A DNA stretch of 64,000 nt from Epiperipatus broadwayi (taxonomy: Eukaryota > Onychophora > Udeonychophora > Euonychophora > Peripatidae). A program made the position numbers and the translations under genes. The stretch is taken from NCBI GenBank assembly GCA_028023455.1, contig JAQFVV010006854.1, positions 229,719 to 293,718 on the forward strand, given 5' to 3'. The notes beneath the pieces are model-generated. The model was not told the origin of the DNA, did no database searches, and saw only the letters and a list, made by a program, of their open reading frames with translations. Shown piece after piece: positions 46,999-60,981 of the stretch (position 1 is the stretch's first letter; every line of letters starts with the position of its first letter).

Positions 46999-49755
46999 AA
47001 TAAAAGCACCAACATTTATTTATTTTATTTACAATAATCAGCCATTTCAAAGTTAATGAATGCTAAGTAAAGAACCTAAAAACAATGATAAAATGGACTT
47101 TATAATTGTTAAAGTAGTATAATGGTTGTCTTTGGAAATAATAAAAAAACACAAACTGTTTTTGAAATTTCTGAATAAAATGTATTGCTAGAATTCATAG
47201 CAAAAAAGTAGAACTTTCTTCTATTTAACAGCCAAAATTCCAAAGAGCTAGTGGATCTAACAATTTATTAGAAATTTGGATCTCTCTCGTCATGTGATTA
47301 GTGCTCGATTTATTAATTATTCTGTTATGATATAATGTATAAAATATTCGGAAATATAAATCAATCAATCAATGAAACAATGCTATTTGAAGAATCACTT
47401 TGTGATCCCAAAGAAAGAAGACATCAATCTTTAGGAAAATAAACAAAAGAAAAGAAGTGCACTTAAAACATGACGTAATGCAATGATAACATTTTTATTA
47501 TGTGTATTTCTTTATTTCAAAATATTAAATTTATTGTAATTTTGGAATAGTGTTTCATTCTGGTTTAATGATTATTAGTTTAAAAATTCAATTTTAAAAA
47601 TAACATTAAAAAAATTTTAAAAGATATTTATTTAAGATAATTTGAATTTTTTAAAAACAAAAAAATTTAAAAGATATTTTGATTAATCAAATACACACAT
47701 CCAACAATATTATGGAAGCTTTAACTTAAATAATCATGTATAAACATACATACTTGGTAACGATATATTTTTGTATTATTTATGTTATTTAAAATAAACA
47801 TAAATAAATATAAAGAAAGTATGTGCCCATAATTATCATATATATTAAAGATGATTTTACTTAAAACTAGAATAGTTTATAAATGTAAATCTGCCAGATT
47901 CAAAGAATCTTCAATCTGTTGACAAAGCAATCTTTTATGTAAAAAAAAAAAAAAATTCCTTTTTTAAATATTATAAATAAAAAAATTTACTTGATAGCTC
48001 ATTGAAGATTCTTGGACTTAATAAGCATAGACTGCTTTTAAGTGATTTATATATTTGATATGCAGTAACGAGGCATATATATATATATATATATATCAAA
48101 ACGAGATAGTAAAAAAATATAATGTTAATGCAAGATTGAAATAATTTTATTTCATGAAATTGAGAAGATAAAAAAAAATTTATGTAATATTGTTATTTTG
48201 TTAATCATTGTAAGAATATATTTCTAAATATCATATTAAATATTTTATATTAGAGAATACAAACTTATATTAGAGGATTAAAAACTCGGAGTTTCATGTA
48301 TAATACACGCAAAAAATAATTATTGTACATATCATAACAACTTAGACAAATAGATTTCCACTATTTAAATGATAACCACAATAACATTGTGGATATATAA
48401 TATAATTTTTTTTTAATTTTATATAAAAACATCTTGGAACGTATATGTATTTATGATTTTTTAAATATAGTTTCAGTTGTAAAATAATAAACTAAATAGC
48501 ATGATGGAAGCAAATATCTTATAAAATAACGAAGAGGTAATTTCATCATATCTAAGAATTATTGTAATCATTTATATTAATTTGAAACAGTTATGCAAAA
48601 TTTCTGCCAAAATTCGTAGGTGAAATATTGTAACAGGGTGGGATAAATATGGGGGTTGTTGTAAAAAATATTTCAAAATATAATAAGTAAATATTAAAGT
48701 AATTTAAAACTGAGATATTATTAAAAATGTTAAAATAATGTTTAACATCCAAAATATATATAGTTAAATTTTATGTATTAAAAGAGCATGAGCAATCTAT
48801 AGAGATCACTCTGAGAGATCAGCCAGTTAATTTCTTAGAGTGACTAAAAGTAACTATACGGCAAGCAGCATTATCAATTACAAAAGTAAGTAATACTAAA
48901 AATAACCATTCATCATCATGAATAATCCATCTGGTAACTGGATTGGAAATGGGTCTTCTATAGACCAGACTAACTATTTAGCCATTGCCAGCTTGTGGCA
49001 GATTATTGAAACCATTAATTTGGATACACGATTTAAATGCTAATCCATCAGAATACATAACCATCAAAATCTAAACAATAAGGCTGAGATATTAAAACAT
49101 GCTGATCACTATCAATACTCTGGCCACTTGTAGTGGCCAACTATAAACTTATCTTCTAATAAGACTAAACTAAAACAAAATATGGTGCATGGACTTTAAA
49201 GAGTATTCTCTTTTGCATCAAAGAGGATGATGATTGATCATCTCTGGATGCTTCAAAGCACTAATATACATCCCTAATTATATAGAAGCTGTTATACATG
49301 AATCTAGCTAGAAGAACACAAGCTCATTACTGTTACGTGACCAGAAATGATGATTTAATACAATTTTAACAATTGAATAAGTTCAACAACAATAAAAAAT
49401 GATATTAAGGTCTAGAATAAGGCTATGCATATCAATTAAGCCTTCTGATTTTGATTAACATATAAAAAAATTATCACATTTGTAATTTACAAAAATTACT
49501 ATACAAAATTTATTTTACCATTATGATTTACATATATTTCTTAATGAGTTTATTTAAAACCAGACAGAACACCAACATGTGGCTTAATATAAAATAAACA
49601 TGTTTGAATTTATCAAAATAATAAAATTATTAAAAATATATTTCATAATTAATTCTATTTGAAAACTATACATAAAATTCACATATACATGTGTATCTGT
49701 GATCATATAGATATGAATTAATATTATTAATTAGTCTCTTTTTTCAGCTCTATAT
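46999..49755. other. AT-rich DNA; one less AT-rich patch
   Basis: The patch at 48,780-49,340 is less AT-rich and contains CATCTGGTAACTGGATTGGA and a CTGGCCACTTGTAGTGGCCA palindrome. It could be an old transposon remnant. The remainder is featureless apart from a short (AT)n near 48,077. Confidence 0.4.
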
Positions 49756-49930
49756 TATAATAATCAAAACATATAAAAGAATTATTAACCTTCATTATAA
49801 TGAAGTATGACTATTAAAATTAATTTTTAATTACTAAAACTGTATGCTATAATAATCAAAACATATAAAAAGAATTATTAACACACATTATAATGAAGTA
49901 AGTCTATTAAAATATAATATTTAATTGGAT
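49756..49930. repeat. Two tandem units, period 93 bp
   Basis: TATAATAATCAAAACATATA starts at 49756 and 49849. Each copy continues with AGAATTATTAAC, CATTATAATGAAGTA and CTATTAAAAT. Confidence 0.8.
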
Positions 49931-52900
49931 TTACAATTCACATTAACTAAATTTAAATATAATTAAAGGAAATTATTCTGATTTATAACAGAATAAAATA
50001 TACTACTACCAACATTATAATCAAATAAGATTAAGATTTTATTGACCAACCATGAATTCAATATAGTATCTGTCTGACCAAAAATAATTTAGATAAAACA
50101 CAAATATTTCATTATGATTGTCATAAAAAGTTTATATCCAGTTAGATAATAACTATTGAATTCAATACAAAAAATAATACAACCATACTCACCAATTCTG
50201 AGATTTGATTTTTGAATTATGTGATATAGTTATTTCAAATAAATTTTATGATATAGTCAATTTATTTTGTCTCACTTGAATGTTATTAACCAATGAATCC
50301 ATTTGCATAATTAAACACTAATCAGTCAAGTTTATTTAATTTAAATTAAATCAAAATTTATTAATAAATGAATAACAATTTTATAATAAAAATAAATATG
50401 ATGAATAGATTGTAAACAATTGGTGTGTACACATATGATCTAATTGCATATACAATAGGTCATCAGTTGACATTAATTCTATATTTAAATATGCAATTGC
50501 TACACAAAAAATGTAAGACATTCATAGTTTCCAGGATATATATATATACATTGTACTCTTTTTATTAGGGTTAAATGTGCTAATAAGCCAATTTCTTTAA
50601 AAATGTTAAATTAAGAGAAGTACAGATATTCTAATTGTAATAATAATATCTAAACAGACTTAAAACTTAGTAAAATAAATACACATAGAACTAGAAAATA
50701 TTTCAAAGCTATTTTAAATGTTAAAACTGTAAAAGAAAGCAGAATAATTTAATATTGTATGGTTGGAATAAATGGTATTAGTTATATTTTAAAAAATGTA
50801 TTGAATATCTTATTAAACAAACCTTTAAAAACATTAATTTTAATATAATGTATAATAGATTTGAATAATATTAAATTTATCTTCTATAATTAAGTTTAAA
50901 TTGTATAATAATTATTTATTAAAATTTTTCATATTTTATTGTGTATCTAATGTTTTAATATTTAGTAATGTTATAAAAATGTCAAAATTTATTATTCTAA
51001 ATTTTATTGTTACATTTAATATTTTTTCTAATAGGTGTTATTTTTTATAATTAAAATATTCAGTTTTGTTGCAGATAGTAAATTTCAAAAAATTGCAACA
51101 CTATGTCTGGAAAGCAGATCAAATGATTGATAATATGTGTGTATTGTGTCTGCATAGTTTTAGACAAAGTTTTTAGTTTCTAAAATTTTTAATAAAATTG
51201 AGCCATTTATACATAATAAGATAAATTTATTAATAAATATTATTTAATTTTGAAGGATATTTTAAGCTAACAAATGTAGACTAAAATTGCTACATTTAAA
51301 GTAAATATTTACTTATAATTTCATAAATTAGTAAGAATTAATAAAATGTATCATTTTAAATATTTTTGTTTGTTATAAATAAATTATTTGTATTAAATAT
51401 TTATTATTTAAAATGTTGACTCATAATTTTATTCATAATTTTTAAAAGTACATAATTGCCAAATATGTAAATGTGTCTGTAGTCTGATGATTTATCATCC
51501 AATCAAATTTGTTTAAAAAAACAGGTATAAATACTGTGTGTAATTAAGTTGTAGTGGTTATTGTTTAAAACTATTGTGTGATAAATAGTATCAATGTATA
51601 TTACTATAGGTTTGTAATATATTTAAGTTAACAGTCAATTATTTAAAATTTAATTATTTTCTTTTAAAAAAAAGTCAAAAGGATTAAAAACTAGTATTAA
51701 TTTAACCCAAAATGTATGAATAAATCTAATAAATTTTTTACTAGTGAATTATTCTAAAGCATAATTGAAATTTGTTGGTAAATTATGTAACAGGAACCTA
51801 TGGTCTTATATGTGGCAAGATTAGTAATGAAAGGTCAAAGAATTTATAGTATTGTTTTTCCAGTGCCATATAAAAAATTATCTATTTGTTTTTGGACAGT
51901 ATTTCAAAGTTACAAACAAATATTATCCAGAGATACACTTTACATAGTGAAACTGTCTGTTTTCATAAAGTTTAAAATTTTTAAAAAATATTTTTTGAGA
52001 AAAAATTACTGGAAAAGGCTAAAATGCAATTTACTTCTGAATTTTATAAAACATTAGAGATATGCTATAAAATATATTGCTCTCTCTGTATAATAGTGAC
52101 ATTATTTAGAAGGATTATAATATTAAAAAAAAATATTTATTTTTGAAACAAATTATATTTAAACTTTTGGAAGTAAAGTATTTTAAAAAGAACTGCTATA
52201 AAGTATATAAGTACTAACAAAAGTTATATTAAACAAACAAATATTTAAATATAAAAACCTGCTGTTTAAAATTCACTATGATTTAATTGCAAAGAAGAAG
52301 AAAAATGAATAATGGAAAGAAAAATATTATTATATCAGGAATAAATAACCTTTTGTAATTGAAACCTGGATTCAACTATTCATTTTATTATGTGCTTTAT
52401 GAAAATATAAGCTGGAAATGGAAAGATGTCTACTTTATCTGTGGATTACATGTTAATAAATCTTACTGCAAATGATGCATCTGTTCCCAAACAACTTGGA
52501 ATCTATGTATGTACATGGGAAAAAGTGACTTACTTTTTCTAAATGGATTTTTTTTAAAAAAAAGTATAGAATAAATAATGGTTATCCTGGAAGATTTACA
52601 GAAATGGTCTGTCTTAAATATCTTGTAAAAACAGGATGGACATTATTTTTCAAGATTTTTGCAGATTTTAAAAGTCGATGAACATTTTTTTTATTGTGAT
52701 TTTATATGTTGGGAGAAAAGTTCAAAGGAGAAAAAAAGCTTTGGACAATAATTGTTGCTTAGCAACTGTGCAGCTCTCAAGTGATTAACCGAACTTTTAA
52801 TTTTAATAATATTAATTTCAAAATTTTTTAGCAATTTTTTTTTAAATTTTGAAAACATTTCTTTAAAGTATATTAGTTTATGATGAGTGCTTTATGAATG

Positions 52901-54818
52901 ATCTTTGTGATTTTTATATTTTATATAAATTGGACCAGAAGACATCGAAAATGTGATTACAAATAATATATCTATAATTTAAATTATTTTTTTAAAATTT
53001 TTATACGCTAAATATTTTTTGAGAATTGCTTGGAATTTTAAAATATTCATATTATATTACATGACTGAATGAACATACAGATGTGTGAGTTAATAATACA
53101 GATTCTTTATTAAGAGATACAAGCTATGAATAAAAATATGCATATATTTTTTATTTATAAAGTTCATTATAACTTTATTAATTACCATAATTTTATATGA
53201 TTCTTTGCTAAATAAACTATATTATATTTATTATAAATGTAGGAATATTGATCAAATATTTTAATTAAAATCATTTGTATTTGTGGCTAAGCTTAAGTGT
53301 GTGAAACCACATTTTCTAGTATTTATGGTTGGATAAATTAATGTGTTACTTTGGTTTATTATTGGGAAAATTATTTAATTTATTTTACAATGTTGATTGT
53401 TTAAATCTATTTGGAATTTAAATGATAGTGAACAGGGAAGTAGATATTGATAAGATAGGAAAATTATCCTATATTATATCTAAGTAATTGTTATACAAAT
53501 ACAGTTAACATAGCCTCCTTGTATTTTTGTATTTATTTCCATGGATAATGTTTTGATATTTGATTTCAAATGCTTTGTAGGTTCTGAAAGAAAGCCTAAA
53601 CATTATTTTTAAGGTATTATATGAAGTTGTACATATTTTTTCACACTATTTTTTATGTGGAATGATGAATTATTTATACTATTGAGTCTTTACTCTAGTT
53701 ATTCCTTCATATCCTATACATTATATCACTATCATAATTTCATTAGTAATCATAGTGTAGTCTAGTATTATGAAAGAAGAAGAATGAATAAACTTAGAAT
53801 GATGAATTGTTTTAAAGAAGGCAAGATAGGTTTTGAATTCAGTAGAAATGCAAATGATCTTGAATGTTTAATGCTGATGAGGAAAATGAGAAAAGAATCA
53901 TAATTGTTCTTAATATATTTTTTATATTTTTGATGATAAAGGAATCATAACTATTCCTGATATTTTAAATATTTTTTGATATATTATGATTTTTCATAAA
54001 ACCATGATATTTTTAAAATGATGCATATTTACAAAAAAAACATCAAACTGAGGAATGTGAAATGTATGACGAATGCTTATATTTTTATTTGATAATTTTA
54101 TATTTTATGTTTTTGGACATGAAACCCATATCTTAAAACTTATAATGGTGTCAAAAAATTATTTCAGTACATGAACAAACATTGTTTTTTCATTGCGTTA
54201 TATTGTATTAATTTAAAATGAATGTAAAACATATTTTGATTGAATAAAATATTATGCTAAGTATTTTATTTTTTATATTTATTGAAAGTATAGTAATATT
54301 TTCTTATTCACTTAATTAGTAATAAACTTAATGTAACATGATATATATTCCTAAGTAAAAATTCATAAGATAGAGCGAAGGCTTACACATTGAAGATGTT
54401 TTAGATTAGAAATCTTTGTAACCTAATCATTTTTTTTTGTTTGAATCTTGTATATGTTTTGTTTTATTTTTAATATCATATTTGTTAGTTTTCATTAAAC
54501 ATTGTAAATATTTTGTACATAGTTGATTTGTTAAATAATATAAATTGTTAAAGTTGTTTTATAAAACTTGTTGTCAGTGTTAGTATTGATCCATTCACTT
54601 CCACAAGATTTGATCCACAGCATTTCCAACATTGAATGTATAACAGATTTTGCACATTATAAATGAAATAGTTTATTTAGATAATGATAATTATTACTCA
54701 GAGTATGACACTAAAATATCACATAGTATAATATTATTTTTAGTCATAATTTATTACTTAAATTACTACCATTTAATTAAGTATATTTCTTATTCCCACA
54801 TGATAAATAAGAGAATTG
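49931..54818. other. Very AT-rich DNA without a recognisable gene
   Basis: I see no repeat unit or motif-bearing frame in this stretch. The 85-codon open frame at 51800-52057 contains no family signature; its product is rich in K, F, I and Y. Confidence 0.5.
52754..52766. promoter_or_regulatory. RFX-type X-box sequence
   Basis: GTTGCTTAGCAAC consists of two perfect AGCAAC half-sites in inverted order with a one-base spacer. This matches the known RFX-factor consensus of two RGYAAC half-sites. No promoter or transcription unit was identified nearby, so function is unsupported. Confidence 0.3.
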
Positions 54819-55050
<232 letters not shown>

Positions 55051-55112
55051 TTTTAATAAAATAATAGAAAAAAAATAAAAAAACTAATTTTTAGTTAAAT
55101 TAAGTGTAAGAA

Positions 55113-55149
<37 letters not shown>

Positions 55150-55188
55150 ATTATTATTATTATTATTATTATTGTTGTTGTTGTTGTT
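55113..55188. repeat. (ATT)n(GTT)n microsatellite
   Basis: Two ATT runs, interrupted once by ATTAATATT, end in about five GTT units. Confidence 0.93.
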
Positions 55189-56197
55189 TAGGTGTAGTTA
55201 GGTATGATGCAAAATCCCTCATTATACTTGGCTATAAGATATTATAAATTAATTGATCTTATTTAAAAAACCTAAGATGATTATATTTTTAATAATAGTG
55301 ATTATAATTTATTTAGTAATCTTATATTAGATTATTTATAATATGTCAAAGTTGTAAGAATATTATGGATTTATATTTATTACTTGAATAAAAGGGGATA
55401 ATATTCCCACTGAGATTATGTTCTTAGGAAATGTTCTCAAGGTAGTCCAACAACTATACCTTTCACCAAATGTCTCATGATTATTATTATTAGTATTTTA
55501 TTTATTTATTTAATTGAACCATATATTTTTTTTTTATTAATTTGAGGTAGTCTAGTGGTAAAGATTATTGTAAGATATTATTAAGACTGATTTCTACTAT
55601 ATTAAGATTGAAAGTTTTAGCTAGAGCATTATTTTATTTACTTATTTCTATTATATGTTTTATATTGATCAAATGGTGAGAGTACTATATATATATATAT
55701 ATTATACTGAGACAAAGTCGGTACATGTATATACAAAATAAAGTGAAAATTTATTGTGATAAAATCATTTTTGAACTTTTAACATAAGTGATATACCTGA
55801 AGTTAATTTAAAATCAATAAAGAAAAGCATACTTTTAAATATTAAAAGCATATTTACTATGCTGCAACACATATTTAAATGTAAGCAATGTAACTCTTAT
55901 ATTTTGGTATATAAATAAATTACTATTTAACTTAAAATTATATATTGTTCATCAATAAATATTTTACATTTTAAATGAAAAGAGACTAAAAATATATATA
56001 TTAATAACAAAGGTAAATCATAAAAAGCTGATCTGAGACTCTTTAAATACAGTATTTCAAGAATAGTACCACACAGGTCTGATGTCTATTTCAAACTATA
56101 AATGAATAGTACATTCTTGTTCCAGAAAAGGTAATAATATATTCACAAAATCTTTTAAATTCAAAATAAATTTTATTGATTCCATATATATATATAT
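55189..56197. other. AT-rich flank of the gag-only element
   Basis: No gene is visible. The last 18 bases are an (AT)n run, so the target duplication of the following element cannot be seen. Confidence 0.5.
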
Positions 56198-58676
56198 AGA
56201 AACAGATATACTGTTCAATGTATATATTCAAAAGATCCCCCCTCATTTAAAAAGACTAGCATGATTTGTTGTTAAAAAAGAAAAGAAAAGATTTAACAAT
56301 GGTTAAAGAAAACTTAAGATTTAAAGAAACAAAGGAATCATGAAAATTGACAGCAATGAAAGAAGAAAGATAATTTGATCAAATTAAAAAAGAAATAAAG
56401 CAAAAAGTTTATAATTAAAGGAAAATCATTATTGATTTTATAGTTTTAAATTACAATATAAATAAAAGCTGGCATTTATTAAAAATATTACATTTTTAAT
56501 TTTTGGAATGATGTCATATAAAGTGTGATAATCGCTTGAGGCAGTCTTATAAAATTGGAAAACATGGCTTATCCTTATGATTTTTTATCTGTCCTGTGAA
56601 TAGTAGAGTGTCCAATCCTTAAAAAGAGAAAAGCACTCAGGCTTAAATGAGAGCTGTATAACAAATAAGATACAGTGGGAAAGGCTGCTTAATCAATCCA
56701 GGGATCAGAATATAAATAGAGGAGTTGGAAGTTCAGGCCAGATTTCTAAAGTAGATTTTAAAAAGAGACTTTGAAAAGATTTTCAAAGAGATTTTAAAAA
56801 AAAGATTTTAAAAAGTAAGACAAGTGAAGAGTTAATAAATTAAAATTTTCATCTAAGTGTTGTTTGACTATTTAATTGACAGCTGATTTTAAGGAACCTT
56901 GGAATATAATATTTATAGTCACTGTTAATAATGGAAAAGGAAAATTTTATTAAGGATATCATAATGATGGAAGGCTAGTCTGTAACAGCTTCTTCTCTTT
57001 GTCCAAAAGCCATGGTTCTCCAAGATTTGCCTGGGTGATCTTCATAAAAGGGAATAATGCCATTCAGCTTAAATAAAATGACACCTCTTTGATGGAACAG
57101 ACTGGATATAAAAAAATGAAGGTAACAATTTTATAAAATATTTAATACTTATATGTGTTTATAAAAGACAAACAAATTGCCTTTCTTAGAAAAGAAAAAA
57201 AATTATGAATAAAAATATCTATGTAAAAATACGTTTATTAATAATAAATTGTAAATGCTAGATGTCTTAAATGTTAATAATAAAAAGGTATTTTATTCAA
57301 TACTTATACGTGTTTATAAAAATAAAAAACAAAACAAACATTTTTTTTAAAAATGAATTATGTGAAAATGTTTTATTAATGATAAATTATAAATATTAAA
57401 AATATCTATAATCAAAAGGCATTTTTAATGAGGTAAATCATAAATGATTAACTTCTTATATGCAGAAGCATCTAGATTTAACAAAAAACTAAAAATGAAT
57501 ACTTACGATGATTTATATTACTGATATACAAATAAGTATACCTAGAAGTGTCAGAAATATTGAGCTATTATGTATAACTCTAACTGGCTAATAAATAGAT
57601 GCAACTGGTGATCAATTTATAGGTAGAAATATACATCTGTCGCAGACCAAATGACAATATTTATGCTATATATTAGAATAACTAAATAAAAATTACAAAT
57701 GCTTACATGGTATATAAATAAAATAATGAAACTTATGCATATAAATGCACATTTATACTTGACTGGATTATGAATAGTCCACAAACCCAAAATTGTTTAC
57801 ATTACCTGATTTGATAAATTAAGAAAATAATGAAATACTATATGGATTATAAATGCTTACCTACACATTGATTTTATGTGAAGAAAATAATGAAACTTAT
57901 GCAAAAAATGCACACTGACACTTGACTGGATTAGGAATAGTCCACAACCCCAGAATTGTTTACATTACCTGATTTGATAAATTAAAAACACAATGAAATA
58001 CTATATGGATTATAAATGCTTAACTGAAAATTGATTTTATATGAAGAAAATAATGAAACTTATGCATATAAATGCACATTTACTTTTTAAATTCTTTACC
58101 CAAGATAAATCAAAATGAGCCTTCATTTGAAATGATGGATGAACTTTATTAGAATGACTTGTAAATTAACTATTGATCAATAAACTGCTTCTAAGCTTTT
58201 CATAAATGAACTGAAAATGAGTCATCACATGGATATTAAAGAACTAAAGAAGGACTTTATTATACAACAAATTACATTCTTTAAGTGCTATTATTGAAAG
58301 TATACCAAAGAAACACAATGGACCGTAAATGAATTATTTGTTTGAAATAAGTGGAACTCTGAATTAAATGCTACCAGTTGTCTTCATTATTATCTCTGTT
58401 GTCTTAATATATCACACTCCTCTCTGTGAATTAACTAAATGACTAAAGATATAGATTGTTAAAGATTTATTGAAAGAAGGACTTTATTATATTCTCAACA
58501 AATTACATTCGTTAAGTCATATAAAAATTTTATTGGAAGTAGGCCAAAGAAATACAAGGAACTGTCAATGAAATATTTTGTTTGATGGACATTTAATTAA
58601 ACCTGTTGTTAAATAAAATTATTGTTACTTAAAATTAATTTTAGTTATCCAGTTGTTCAATTCTATTTTTTTATTG
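56198..58676 (+). repeat. 5' long terminal repeat (end not fixed)
   Basis: The copy starts with AGAAACAGATATACTGTTC and matches the segment at 61672-64000 along its whole visible length, with scattered substitutions and small indels. Its true end lies at or beyond 58676, because the partner is cut by the window. It contains internal tandem duplications, among them one of about 164 bp at 57721-58080. A second, about 150 bp, lies at 57,120-57,430, and two AAAGAAGGACTTTATTAT blocks lie near 58,246 and 58,474. Confidence 0.88.
57721..58080. repeat. Tandem units of 164 bp inside the 5' LTR
   Basis: AAATAATGAAACTTATGC starts units at 57721, 57885 and 58048 (the last partial). Each full unit also has GACTGGATTA(T/G)GAATAGTCC and AATTGTTTACATTACCTG. 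The 3' LTR has only one full and one partial unit (63201 and 63365), so the two LTRs differ by one unit. Confidence 0.88.
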
Positions 58677-59356
58677 CATCACTCATCATTCAGTGTACTT
58701 GTTCACTAGAATTTCATGCCTCCTGAGCTATGTCTGGCATAACTAGACTTACATAAGTCAGGTTGTAGTGAGATGGAACTCTAGTGGCACTGTTTGGAAA
58801 ACCAAACATAGAAAAGTCTAGATGCTTCCAGTCTCTATGATGCTACATCCTCTGGTGAGCAGGAAATATTGTTGTAGGAGGGGTTAACATCTGCATTGGG
58901 GAATACCAATCGATATTCCCTTCCTGCAATATGCTCATCAGGAAATTGTTATAACCAAGGTAATAAAAGGGTTGTATGGTAGTCCAGTTACATTTTTCAC
59001 CCTACTGTGAGACCTTATCTAACTAGCCTATCTATAGGCATAAGACAGCTAGAAATGAGTAATAAGAAAAAGAAGAAATGGTAACAGCATAAGCAGATCA
59101 TGATTCTGTGATGTGAACAGTGCATATGATGAGTGCATATGATGCAGTGATGTGATTTATTCAAAAAGGGTGGGAAAATGAAAAAGAACATAAAAATGAA
59201 TGGCATAAATGATAGATAAAGAATAAAACAGGCATTTCAAAGAAGATGGAATTAAATCATGGTGTGGATGGAGAGAGAAGGTTATCAAAATTGAAATAAA
59301 AAGTACAAATAAAATTTAAAAAAATATTGATGATGACCAGATCAAAAACACAAAAG
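58677..59356 (+). other. Leader region between 5' LTR and gag
   Basis: The LTR end and PBS must lie at its start, but I could not place them. TGGCATAACTAGAC near 58736 begins like a TGG-type PBS and shares TGGCAT with the PBS of the Gypsy element in this window. The rest has no open frame with motifs. Confidence 0.4.
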
Positions 59357-60981
59357 ATGATGAATACAGAAAGTATAAAAAATCTTCCTGAGGAAGAAGA
59401 TAAACAAGAAGTCAAAGCAGATGATCAAAAGCAGTCATAGAAAACAGGGGAGACATCCACATTAGCCCAGTTAATAGAAATGATAAAAGAAAATAACAAG
59501 AAAACAGAGGAACAGAGAGAAGAGAGAAACAGAGAAAAAAAGACAACAAGAAAAGAGAGGAACAGAGAGAAGAAGACAACATGAAAAGAGGAACAGAGAA
59601 AAGAAGACAACAAGAAAAGAGAGGAACAGAGATAAGAAGACAACAAGAAAAGAGAAACAGAGAAAAGAAGACAACAAGAAAAGAGAGAAAGATAAAAAGA
59701 ACATAGTGAACAGAGAAAAGAAGACAACAAAAAAGAGAGAAACAGAGAGAAGAAGACAACAAGAAAAGAGATGAAGATAAAAACATAGAGAACAGAGAGA
59801 AAAAGACAAAATACAATTGAAAGAACAAATCAGAGAAATAACTGAAAGCCAAAATGAAACATTCACCCAGTTAATAAAAGAAATGACTAACAAAATATTA
59901 AAAATTAAGGAGGAAGTGATGGAGGAAATAAAAGGTTCACTAATAGAACAAGAAGTCAAAATGACCCAGATATGTGAGGCCATGGATACAAAAATAATAT
60001 GAATCTAAGAATCCATGCAGAAGAAGATGGATATATTGACCACCCAGATGAAGGAGATAGAAATAAAAAACAGCAATAAATCACCTAAACAAGAAAAGGC
60101 AGAAAAAGTCCCAAAAGAATGTCAAAAAGAGAATTATCAAGTTAGTCACAATGTCCCTATATCTAACCACATGTCTGGAATTGTAAATCAATTCTTAAAA
60201 ATCAGAACTTTTTCAGGGAGCTGTAATGAAGCACCTATAGAATATGTAAAAAGTTTGGAAAAGTACTTTAGTATTAATGTATTGACAGAAGAGGCAAAAC
60301 TGGCAATAGCATGAAGTCATCTCCAAGGTGCAGCACAAGCATGGTGGGATTCACTGTTCACCCAACTTACAAATTTTGATAATTTTAAAGGAGCACTAAT
60401 GAGCTGTTAGTGGAGTGATAATTATCAGGAGGGGATTAAATATAAGGTGTCCCAGGAGAAATGTCCACCTGTAGAGCCTTATACCCCTTTCTTTATAAGA
60501 CAGGTGGCCAGGTTAAGGGCCTTGACATCTGGCCCCTATCTGAACTCCAGATTATTAGATTGATACAGCACAGCTGATTGGGACTGATCATCGATCTATT
60601 GAGCAGGTTGCTGAACTATTAACAGCCTATGATAGCTGCAGTGCATCAGCAGCCAAGGAAAAAGGAGCAAAGCAACCACAAAACAAAACCCCCTATAAAA
60701 GAGATGATGGGCCTAGAATAGGAGCTATCAGATACAAAAGAAAAATGCCTCATCGAAATTATAGCAACTATGACCCACCACCATGGTATCATCACCAAAG
60801 AAATGAGATACCACCATGGAAAAGGCAAATAAGATATTCAACAGGCAATATGCACAGCCCATACCAAACACAAGTTATAAGAAGATCAAACAGTAACAAG
60901 GATCTGCAAAGACAATATGGAAGTGAAGAAGCAAGCCACCACAATGATGTTGAGCATGAGAAACTCCCAACAAAAAGATGA
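59357..60981 (+). pseudogene. gag of the non-autonomous LTR element, broken
   Basis: The likely start is one of two adjacent ATGs at 59357 and 59360. The N-terminal part is acidic, then strongly E/R/K/Q-rich and probably coiled coil, expanded by a 31-33-bp tandem repeat. The capsid core reads IRTFSGSCNEAPIEYVKSLE and LQGAAQAWWDSL, then YTPFFIRQVARLR, matching retrotransposon gag. The C-terminal part (60,560-60,981, another frame) is basic and rich in P, Y, H and R, which suits RNA binding; there is no CCHC knuckle. Stops interrupt the frame (TAG at about 59,438, TGA at 60000, TAA at 60006, TGA at 60312, TAG near 60,408), and there are frameshifts in the repeat and near 60,540. Confidence 0.82.
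59500..59810. repeat. Purine-rich minisatellite in gag, period 31-33 bp
   Basis: The word GAAGACAACAA recurs at intervals of 31-33 bp (GACAAC starting at 59542, 59575, 59606, 59639, 59670, 59723 and 59755), each followed by (G)AAAAGAGA(G)GAACAGAGA. A 33-bp unit equals 11 codons, close to coiled-coil spacing, while 31- and 32-bp units shift the frame. The long open frames on the opposite strand here are artefacts of this purine strand. Confidence 0.88.

Noticed and set aside
51800-52057. 85-codon open frame
   Set aside because: Composition (K, F, I, Y, L) equals chance translation of AT-rich DNA and no motif is present.
59412-59983. Three overlapping minus-strand frames of 101-170 codons rich in S, L, F and C
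   Set aside because: They mirror the purine-rich minisatellite of the plus-strand gag and have no motif of their own.
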